Assembly: GCF_037076345.1 (NCBI RefSeq)
Contig: NZ_AP024702.1
Span: forward strand, 5,332,001 to 5,396,000
Source: Haloferula helveola
Lineage (GTDB): Bacteria > Verrucomicrobiota > Verrucomicrobiia > Verrucomicrobiales > Akkermansiaceae
Length of the DNA: 64,000 nucleotides
Direction: 5' to 3'
The stretch's first letter is position 1, and each line of letters begins with the position of its first letter. Below the pieces are notes generated by a model. That model did no database searches. It worked only from the letters and a program-made list of their open reading frames with translations, and had not been told where the DNA came from. The translations under genes were made by a program, and so were the position numbers. Below, piece by piece: positions 35,907 to 44,971 of the stretch.

Positions 35907-38186
35907 ATGCGTTCTCTTAAGGCATTTGCCCCCTGCTATCTCGTCTTCGCCACTTCCGGTTTTGTTCTGACTACCCACGCCGAACTCCCCGCCGTCCTCC
36001 ATCACCAAGGGCGGGTCACCGTCAACAACGTCAATTTCGACGGCAACGGAAGCTTCAGGTTCCTCCTCTTCACCGATTCCGATTCGGATCACTCTTCCGG
36101 AAACGAAACGGCAATCTGGAAAATCGATGACGCCACTCCTTCCGATCTCAACGAGCCGGTCACAGCGGTCTCGCTGACCGTCTCCCAAGGCCTCTACAGC
36201 ATCCGCCTCGGCGAGGCACCACAGGTCGCGTTGCCAACCGACCTCGTCCCGCCACCTGGGGAGAGCCTGTTTCTCCGCACTTGGTTCGACAATGGCGTCA
36301 ACGGCTCCCAGCAACTTTCGCCCGACCAACAGATCGCGTCGGTCGCCTTCGCCCTTCACTCGGGTACCTCCGGAGAAAACCTGTCCGACTTCACCAATGA
36401 CACCGGCTTCATCAGCTCCATCGCAGGTTTGAATGTCTCGGAGCTCACCAACGACACGGGCTTCCTCACAGCCGCCACCTTGCCACCGAACATCATGCTA
36501 CAGGGAGAAAGCGTCTCCCTGCTGGCCAACGATGCAGGCTACATCACCTCCGCCACACTCCCTGGCTCCCTCCCTTCGGGTGTCATGCTGGAGGGCGAGA
36601 ATGTCTCTCTCCTCGCCAACGATGCGAACTACTTGTCGGGAAACGGAAGCATCTCGATCAACGGATCAATCAGCGTCGGAACAAGCACGGTCATCGGAAC
36701 CAATTCGGTCGCTTTCGGTGACGGCACCGCGGTGGACGGCAACTACTGCTTCGCATGGGGAGGACTCTCGAGCGCCGAGAGCCTGTACGCGACAGCCTTC
36801 GGTGGCGCATGCACGGCAAGCAACACAGGCGCCACCGCTTGGGGAAACCTCAGCGAAGCCAGTGGTGTCGTCGCAACGGCATGGGGTACAGGAACGCTTG
36901 CAACGAGAAGCGGGGCAACCGCTTGGGGATTTCAGGCCGAAGCACTGGGAACTCATTCAACCGCATGGGGAGATCGCACAGTCGCGGAGTCCGAGGCCGA
37001 AACGGTGCTCGGAAGGTTCGATACGGACTACGCCGGGGACCCCACTGCCTGGATCACCACCGACCGTCTCTTCGTGATCGGAAATGGCGACAGTGACGCC
37101 GCACGCTCGGACGCATTGGTCGTGCTGAAATCCGGAGACACCACGCTGAACGGGGACCTGACACTCAACGGCTCACTGAATCTGAGCACCTCGCCCATTA
37201 CCGCTGGAACGCTCTACGTCAGCGACTCGATCAGCAACGGACTGACCACCACAGCCAGTCCGGGACAGCGCGCCGTGGCCTTCGGGCACAGCACCGAGGC
37301 GCTTGGACTGAACTCGGTGGCTTGGGGATTCGAGTCAAACGCCACCACCACGAGCTCAACCGCATGGGGCAGCCAGACGACCGCTTCCGGGGTCCGCTCG
37401 ACCGCTTGGGGGATCAGCAGCGTCTCTTCGGGCCTGCAGTCGACCGCTTGGGGCAGGCTCTCGAACGCAGCCGGCGACAGTTCGACCGCTTTCGGAGAAA
37501 ACACGGCCGCGGAGTCGTTCGCCGAAACGGTCATCGGGCGCTATGATACCGACTACGCACCCGCTTCGACTTCGGCATGGAATGCGGCCGACCGCTTGTT
37601 CGTGATCGGCAATGGCACGGGCAGCGCAGCCAAGGCCGACGCGCTCGTCATGCTCAAGAATGGTGACACCGAACTCAACGGCGAGCTCTGTGTGAACGAC
37701 GACGTGTTGGTATCCGGCGACTTCAAGTACAAGACCGCCAAGAGCTGCAGTCTGACCGTGAGCCCGGCAGCCTTCCGAATCGATGCATTGGCGGTGACCA
37801 ACTACGAACCGGTCGACGACTACATCTCCCCCGCTGCCTCGGGCACCCATCAGTTCGCGGCTCAGGTGAATCTCCCGAAGGGCGCCGTCATCACGGAGGT
37901 GCGCTTCTATCTCGACGACGAGGAGGGCGGCGCCGCGTGGTCGAACTTCGACGGCTGGCTCCGACGAAGGAACCAAGGCTCGGTCGGCACGACCACGATG
38001 GGAACGGTCAGTGATCCGTTCGCGATCGACTCGAACGTCCAGACCATCACCACGATTGCCGATGCCACCGTTGTCGATACCCGGCAGTACACCCTGCTTG
38101 TCCAGATCGACTCCAACGGCAGCTCCAACGGCACCCGCTTCCTCGGCGCCACGGTGGACTATACCATCGACTCCATCCAGCCGTAA
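35907..38186 (+). CDS. Secreted adhesin-like protein with YadA-type head repeats (paralogue 1)
   Basis: A 759-residue exported protein (signal ~1-25). Residues ~26-155 form an N-terminal module (VLHHQGRVTVNNVNFDG, then GLYSIRLGEAPQVALPTDLVPP and FDNGVNGSQQLSPDQQIASVAFA) shared with the next two genes. Two blocks of 14-residue head repeats follow (about 265-356 and 455-538; units such as STAWGSQTTASGVR), each ending in a matching LFVIGNG...ALVVLKSGDTTLNG segment. The C-terminal ~160 residues resemble the end of the next gene's product. The head repeats recall trimeric autotransporter stalk-heads, but no YadA membrane anchor is present. Probably a surface or extracellular fibre; function inferred. 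Confidence 0.8.
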   Translation: MRSLKAFAPCYLVFATSGFVLTTHAELPAVLHHQGRVTVNNVNFDGNGSFRFLLFTDSDSDHSSGNETAIWKIDDATPSDLNEPVTAVSLTVSQGLYSIRLGEAPQVALPTDLVPPPGESLFLRTWFDNGVNGSQQLSPDQQIASVAFALHSGTSGENLSDFTNDTGFISSIAGLNVSELTNDTGFLTAATLPPNIMLQGESVSLLANDAGYITSATLPGSLPSGVMLEGENVSLLANDANYLSGNGSISINGSISVGTSTVIGTNSVAFGDGTAVDGNYCFAWGGLSSAESLYATAFGGACTASNTGATAWGNLSEASGVVATAWGTGTLATRSGATAWGFQAEALGTHSTAWGDRTVAESEAETVLGRFDTDYAGDPTAWITTDRLFVIGNGDSDAARSDALVVLKSGDTTLNGDLTLNGSLNLSTSPITAGTLYVSDSISNGLTTTASPGQRAVAFGHSTEALGLNSVAWGFESNATTTSSTAWGSQTTASGVRSTAWGISSVSSGLQSTAWGRLSNAAGDSSTAFGENTAAESFAETVIGRYDTDYAPASTSAWNAADRLFVIGNGTGSAAKADALVMLKNGDTELNGELCVNDDVLVSGDFKYKTAKSCSLTVSPAAFRIDALAVTNYEPVDDYISPAASGTHQFAAQVNLPKGAVITEVRFYLDDEEGGAAWSNFDGWLRRRNQGSVGTTTMGTVSDPFAIDSNVQTITTIADATVVDTRQYTLLVQIDSNGSSNGTRFLGATVDYTIDSIQP

Positions 38187-38206
38187 GCTTAACCCTTGTC
38201 GCTCTT

Positions 38207-39169
38207 ATGAAAGCTAGGATCGATCCCCTTTGCCTCGCACTCTGCCTCGCCACCGCAGCCGTGGCTGACGTTCCTTCCGTCCTCCACCACCAGGGGCGCA
38301 TCACCGTCAGCAACGTGAACTTCGACGGCACCGGCAACTTCCGCTTCGCACTCTTCACCGATCCCGACACCAACCACGCCTCCGGCAACGAGGTCGCAAT
38401 CTGGAAGAATGACGATCCCTCTCCTACCGACCTGAAGGAACCCGTCACCGCCCTTTCGCTTGTTGTTGCTAAGGGGCTCTATAGCGTGCGACTCGGCGAA
38501 AGCCCGCAGGCCGGATTGCCCGGCAGCCTGATCCCACCACCCGGAGAGAACCTGTATCTCCGTGTCTGGTTCGACAATGGTGTCAACGGCATCCAGCAAC
38601 TGACACCCGACCAGCAGATTTCGTCGGTTGCCTTCGCGCGTCACGCAGACATCACTGGACTCGACATCTCGTCGCTCAACAACGACGCGGGCTATCTTGC
38701 GCCCGACGGCAGCGGGGACGTGTCCGTCGCAGGCGACTATCGCTACACCACGGCGAGAACCTTCAAGATGCGCATTCCCGCAGCCGCCTTCACCCCCACG
38801 GGAATCAGCGAGCCTACCCGTGCTCCAGGCGGAACCCTCTCCGAAGCGAGCGGGCTGAACACCGTGGCAGCCTTGAACCTTCCCGAAGGCGCTACCATCC
38901 AGAGCATCAAGGTGCATTGCGATTCCACCGCAGGAACCCTCCAGGCGAAACCATGGGCATGCACCCACACTCCTGCCGGGACCCCAACGGTTGTCGAATC
39001 GTTGAGCATGACGGTTCCCTCCGCAAACGCGACTTACGACTTCCCCTTGTCCACACCGCACACGGTTCAAGCCGACACCTTCTATTCGCTCGAAGTGAAC
39101 GTGCTTTCGGCGAGCGGAACTCTCTACGGCGCTGAAATCACCTACACGCTCGACACCGTGACCCCCTGA
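38207..39169 (+). CDS. Secreted protein, short form of the cluster (paralogue 2)
   Basis: A 320-residue exported protein (signal ending near ATAAVA). It consists of the shared N-terminal module (VLHHQGRITVSNVNFDGTGNFRFALFTD ... FDNGVNGIQQLTPDQQISSVAFARHA) joined almost directly to a C-terminal beta-rich module (YRYTTARTFKMRIPAAAFTP ... ALNLPEGATIQSIKVHCD ... ITYTLDTVTP) that corresponds to the last ~160 residues of paralogue 1 (FKYKTAKSCSLTVSPAAFR ... VNLPKGAVITEVRFY ... VDYTIDSIQP). So it is paralogue 1 without the head repeats. 20 bases after paralogue 1. Function unknown. Confidence 0.8.
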   Translation: MKARIDPLCLALCLATAAVADVPSVLHHQGRITVSNVNFDGTGNFRFALFTDPDTNHASGNEVAIWKNDDPSPTDLKEPVTALSLVVAKGLYSVRLGESPQAGLPGSLIPPPGENLYLRVWFDNGVNGIQQLTPDQQISSVAFARHADITGLDISSLNNDAGYLAPDGSGDVSVAGDYRYTTARTFKMRIPAAAFTPTGISEPTRAPGGTLSEASGLNTVAALNLPEGATIQSIKVHCDSTAGTLQAKPWACTHTPAGTPTVVESLSMTVPSANATYDFPLSTPHTVQADTFYSLEVNVLSASGTLYGAEITYTLDTVTP

Positions 39170-39217
39170 CCGTTCTTCCGCACGCCGATCTCCTACATGC
39201 CCCCGCCCCCGAAGCCC

Positions 39218-40477
39218 ATGAAACCCCTCATCGCTTCCGTCATCGTCTTAGCCTTCCCGGTCGCCCTTGCCGACGTCCCCACGACCTTGCATCACCAAGG
39301 GCGAATCACCGTGAACAATGTCAACTTCACCGGGACGGGTGACTTCAAATTCCTACTCTTCACGGACTCCGATGCCGACCATGGATCAGGCAACGAAACC
39401 GCGGTGTGGAAGAACGACGAATCATCCCCTTCCGACCTCAACGAGCCGGCCACTTCCGTTTCCCTCGCCGTTGCCCAAGGCCTTTACAGCCTCCGGTTGG
39501 GGGAAGCGCCGCAGTCCGTGTTGCCGTCCGACCTGATTCCTCCGGCGGGTGAGACCCTCTATCTCCGGACCTGGTTCGACAATGGCATCAACGGTTCCCA
39601 GCAACTCGCGCCGGACCAACAGATCGCCGCCGTTGTCTTCGCACACGCAGCCGCGACAGTGCCCGACAGTTCGATCACGGAGAGCAAGCTCAGCTTCGAA
39701 CTGCCGCCGCCATACGCGACCAATCCTCTGGTGCTTGCGGGCAACACGACCGCCGGCTCGATTTCCGCCAGCAACTGGGGCGGCTTCATCCACTTCCCGA
39801 AGAACTTCGACACCACCCCGGTTTGCATTGCCGGAATCGACGAGACCATTGACGACAATGGCGGAACCTTCATCGCCCAGCAGGTGAACGGAACCCGCTC
39901 CAACGAGGTGGCATTTCGGACGAATGCCGCGTGCGATCGGGTTCACTGGTTCGCCATCGAGCCGGGCGTCCACACGATTTCGGGGAAATCCGTCATGGCC
40001 GGCGTCGAGAGCGTCACCTCGAACCCGCAGGTGATCAACTTCCCCCAAAGTTTCGCCGCGCCCCCGATCGTCTTCGTAATGGCCGCACGGCCGTCGCCAT
40101 ATAACAATCCCGAGTGGATCCGCCTGAACGCACCGACGACCGCGACCACCTTCACGGTGTACGCCCAGTCACCGACCTACGAATGCCATTGGATCGCCAT
40201 GGACCCCGGGGAATACGAGCATGGGCGTTACAAGTGGCTCGCGGGAAGTGAGGACATCTCGCTCCATTCGCCGCCCCAAATTCCTGACCTCGCATTTCCC
40301 GTCGGATTCAACACCACCGAGGGGAATCCCGGAGTCATCGGCACGATCCTCGACACCAACGGAAGTGGCGGCGCCACATGGATCCGATTGCGGGACGTGA
40401 AGCCACAGACGGCCCAACTCCGGATCGGCGACGTGACCGAGTTCGCAAACTACCTGATTTTCCTCGAAGACAAATGA
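39218..40477 (+). CDS. Secreted protein with H-type-lectin-like repeats (paralogue 3)
   Basis: A 419-residue exported protein. The signal and shared N-terminal module (TLHHQGRITVNNVNFTGTGDFKFLLFTDSDADHG) precede a different payload: three similar ~80-residue segments, for example FPKNFDTTPVCIAGIDET...DRVHWFAIEPG, FPQSFAAPPIVFVMAARPS...ECHWIAMDPG and FPVGFNTTEGNPGVIGTILDT...TQLRIGD, which follow the H-type lectin pattern (F-x-x-F-x-x-x-P, final W-I/F-A). These lectins bind N-acetylgalactosamine-type sugars in other organisms; binding here is inference. Its stop overlaps the next start (ATGA). Start chosen at MKPLIASV, seven codons after an in-frame ATG. Confidence 0.75.
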   Translation: MKPLIASVIVLAFPVALADVPTTLHHQGRITVNNVNFTGTGDFKFLLFTDSDADHGSGNETAVWKNDESSPSDLNEPATSVSLAVAQGLYSLRLGEAPQSVLPSDLIPPAGETLYLRTWFDNGINGSQQLAPDQQIAAVVFAHAAATVPDSSITESKLSFELPPPYATNPLVLAGNTTAGSISASNWGGFIHFPKNFDTTPVCIAGIDETIDDNGGTFIAQQVNGTRSNEVAFRTNAACDRVHWFAIEPGVHTISGKSVMAGVESVTSNPQVINFPQSFAAPPIVFVMAARPSPYNNPEWIRLNAPTTATTFTVYAQSPTYECHWIAMDPGEYEHGRYKWLAGSEDISLHSPPQIPDLAFPVGFNTTEGNPGVIGTILDTNGSGGATWIRLRDVKPQTAQLRIGDVTEFANYLIFLEDK

Positions 40478-42903
40478 CCCGGAATTCCATGAACCGACTG
40501 TTTTACATCGGGCTCGTCCTTGCCCAGTCCGCGCTTGCCGCGCCGATCGAACTCGACGTGATCCTGTCGGAGGGTGATCCGGGCCCGGGCACGGCCGCGA
40601 CCGTAACCCGCATCTACAAGGGCTCCACCAACAACTCCGGGGAAGTGATCCTCGGGGGCCGCACCAACGGCGCCGGGCCGATCGTCTGGGCGGGTGACCC
40701 CACCGCTCTGCAGGTGATTGCCGAGGGCAACCAGGCGTCCCCGGCCCCGGGGAATCCTGCATTCAACAACCTCGCGAACTACAGCGCCATCTATCCGATC
40801 ATCAATGACAACGGTGACTCGGCCTTCATTGGCGCGACCGATGGTACGGGCATTGGCATCTTCACCCACATCGGCGGAGTCCTTCAGCATATCGCCAGCC
40901 ACGGCGAAGCGGTTCCCGGAGCCCCCGGCACGACCTTCCAGATGAATTTCGGCAATCTGGAGACCACCGCGTTCGCCCTCAACGGCAGCTCATTTTTCCA
41001 CAGCTCGATCGAGGGAGCCATGGTGACCAGCGCCAACAACGACGTTCTCTGCGGCGGCCCCTCCGGTTCCGTGCAGCTGCTGGCGCGCGAAGGGGATCTC
41101 GTGAATGGCGAGAGCGACATCTTCTTCGACTCTGTCAATGGCGTCCTCAACGAGACGCGCACCAGCAGCGCGGGCACCACCGCCTACTGCGCCAGCCTCA
41201 CCGGGCCGGGCGCCAGCGGACCTGACAACGGCTCGGGGATCATTCTCGGCACACCCGGGGCCTTCACGCTCGCCCTGCAATCCGGCAGCCCGGCATCGGC
41301 ACCCGGACTTCCGGGCGATGCGCAGTTCCTCGGGTTCTCGAACAACTCCCCTGTCAGGGTCAATAACGCCGGCGAGCTCCTGTTCATCTCTTCCCTGTCC
41401 GGCACGGGGATTTCGGGAAACGTGACCGCAGGCACCGGCAACTTCATCGCGCTCTGGACCGGCACACCCGGCAACTACCGCATCGTTGCCCGCCGCGGCG
41501 ATCCGGCGCCCGGTCTGCCGCCCGGTGTGGACCTTTCCATCTATCAGTCACTCAATCCCGACGAGCGGATCATCGCTCTCGCCTCCAACGGGGACTCCGC
41601 ATTCATCTCCAGCCTGACCGGGGCGGTCACCAGCGACGACAATACCGCCATCTACGCGGAGCTCGACGGCACCCTGCATCCGGTGATTCGCGAAGGCGAC
41701 CAAGCCGAGGGCCTCGCACCGGGAGTCCTGATCAACAATCTGAACCCGGGCATCGGTGTCCGGTTCGCCATCAACGCCAACGGCATCGTTCTGGTCCTCG
41801 CCGATCTCACCGGAACCGGCATCACCGGTGCCAACGACAAGGCGCTCTACTTCTGGACCGTTGCGGACGGCTTGCAACTCATCGCCCAGGAAGGAAGCCC
41901 TCTGGAGACCTCCCCGGGAACGTTCCAGACGGTCGGCGATCTTTCGTTGAATGGCACGATGGGCGACGATTCGGGCCATGGCCGCAACCTCAACAACCGG
42001 AACGAGGCCGTCATCGCGACCGAGCTTGACGGCAACGAGGTTCTGCTCCGCGCGAAGCTCGTCATCCCGGCAACCTACACCTTGGTCCATGCCGATACCC
42101 ACTCGTCGGCAGGTGGCATCATCACCTCCAGCAACTACACCTCGGCCGCGACCACCGGCCACATGGCCGATGCGGAAGGAGCCTCCGCCGACTACCTCGC
42201 CAAGCCGGGTTTCGCAGGACAACTCTACGAACCTGTATCCGTTCTCGTCTCTGCCAGCCCGGATCCCGTCGATGAGGAAGCCACCACCCAGGCCTCCGCC
42301 ACGGTTGTCATGGATGACTCGACCTTGCTTCCGCTCGCGAACACCACGCCGGCTTGGGAAGTCATGGCGGGGCCCTTCACCGGCATCACCGCTGGCGGTC
42401 TCGCCACCGCCGACATCGTGTACCAGAACGAAACGGGAACTCTACGCGCGACTTACGCGGGCATCTCGGGCGACGGACTTGTTACCGTCATCGATTCGGA
42501 CCCCGACAACTATCAGGACTATGCCGCGGACGGCATCGACGACGATTGGCAGGTGAGCAACTTCGGTCTGCCGCCGAACAGCGACGCCGCTCCCGGCGAG
42601 AACCCCGATGCGGACCCCTACGACAACCTCTTCGAGTTCCTGACCGGCTACGACCCCAACGACCCGTCATCGTTCCTGACATTCCGGATTGTCGACCGGA
42701 GCCCGAGCACCGCGATCCTCGAGTTGTCGAAAGTCATCCCCGGCACCCGCTACACCCTCGAAAGGTCCACAAATCTGCAGCCTGGAAACTGGGCTCCCCT
42801 TTACGACACGGTCGTCGGATCGACCTTCCTCGACTACGAACTCCCGGACAAAAGCGCTCCCGATCCGGCCGCTTTCTACCGCGTCGATGTGAACCCTGAG
42901 TAG
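40474..42903 (+). CDS. Secreted protein with repeated REGD/APG motifs
   Basis: An 809-residue exported protein. The signal peptide (LFYIGLVLAQSALA) is followed by about eight repeats of a strand-turn motif of the form AREGDPAPGLPPG (for example ILSEGDPGPG, IVARRGDPAPG, PVIREGDQAEGLAPG, LIAQEGSPLETSPG), each ~70 residues, reminiscent of the choice-of-anchor DUF7453-type repeat. The C-terminal part has an Ig/Big-like region and an Asp-rich segment (DSDPDNYQDYAADGIDDDW ... ADPYDNLFEFLTGYDPNDPSS) resembling calcium-binding thrombospondin-3-type motifs common in Verrucomicrobia exoproteins. ATG at 40474 overlaps the previous stop (coupled); ATG at 40489 is an alternative. Function unknown. Confidence 0.78.
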   Translation: MTRNSMNRLFYIGLVLAQSALAAPIELDVILSEGDPGPGTAATVTRIYKGSTNNSGEVILGGRTNGAGPIVWAGDPTALQVIAEGNQASPAPGNPAFNNLANYSAIYPIINDNGDSAFIGATDGTGIGIFTHIGGVLQHIASHGEAVPGAPGTTFQMNFGNLETTAFALNGSSFFHSSIEGAMVTSANNDVLCGGPSGSVQLLAREGDLVNGESDIFFDSVNGVLNETRTSSAGTTAYCASLTGPGASGPDNGSGIILGTPGAFTLALQSGSPASAPGLPGDAQFLGFSNNSPVRVNNAGELLFISSLSGTGISGNVTAGTGNFIALWTGTPGNYRIVARRGDPAPGLPPGVDLSIYQSLNPDERIIALASNGDSAFISSLTGAVTSDDNTAIYAELDGTLHPVIREGDQAEGLAPGVLINNLNPGIGVRFAINANGIVLVLADLTGTGITGANDKALYFWTVADGLQLIAQEGSPLETSPGTFQTVGDLSLNGTMGDDSGHGRNLNNRNEAVIATELDGNEVLLRAKLVIPATYTLVHADTHSSAGGIITSSNYTSAATTGHMADAEGASADYLAKPGFAGQLYEPVSVLVSASPDPVDEEATTQASATVVMDDSTLLPLANTTPAWEVMAGPFTGITAGGLATADIVYQNETGTLRATYAGISGDGLVTVIDSDPDNYQDYAADGIDDDWQVSNFGLPPNSDAAPGENPDADPYDNLFEFLTGYDPNDPSSFLTFRIVDRSPSTAILELSKVIPGTRYTLERSTNLQPGNWAPLYDTVVGSTFLDYELPDKSAPDPAAFYRVDVNPE

Positions 42904-42932
42904 GGATGATTTCTTCCGTGGCGGAGCCGACC

Positions 42933-42973
42933 GCGCGGCGCTGCCGCGCACCATTGATTCCGCGAATGCGCGG
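42933..42973. terminator. Two tandem GC hairpins between convergent genes
   Basis: GCGCGGC-GCT-GCCGCGC (42933-42949) and CCGCG-AATG-CGCGG (42960-42973) lie in the 90 bases between the ends of the secreted-protein gene and parE. Stems are strong but without U tracts on either strand, so they may stop both transcripts, possibly with Rho. Confidence 0.45.
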
Positions 42974-42993
42974 CCCGTCGATAGATCCACGCC

Positions 42994-44853
<1,860 letters not shown>

Positions 44854-44971
44854 GGGGAATTTCCTTAAGAAAAGCTAAATACCTCGCCGCGCTGTGGCAA
44901 GCATGCAACCGGCAAACCCAACCGGCACTGGCCCCGCTTTCCAATCGGGAAATCCGGGAAAGACCACAAAA

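Noticed and set aside
36700-37520. Repeats in the secreted gene as possible CRISPR-like array
   Set aside because: They are in-frame 42-base coding repeats with variable codons, i.e. head repeats, with no palindromic spacer structure.
44880-44900. TGGCAAGCATGC as sigma-54 site before parE
   Set aside because: Spacing between GG and GC is 7 rather than 10 bases.
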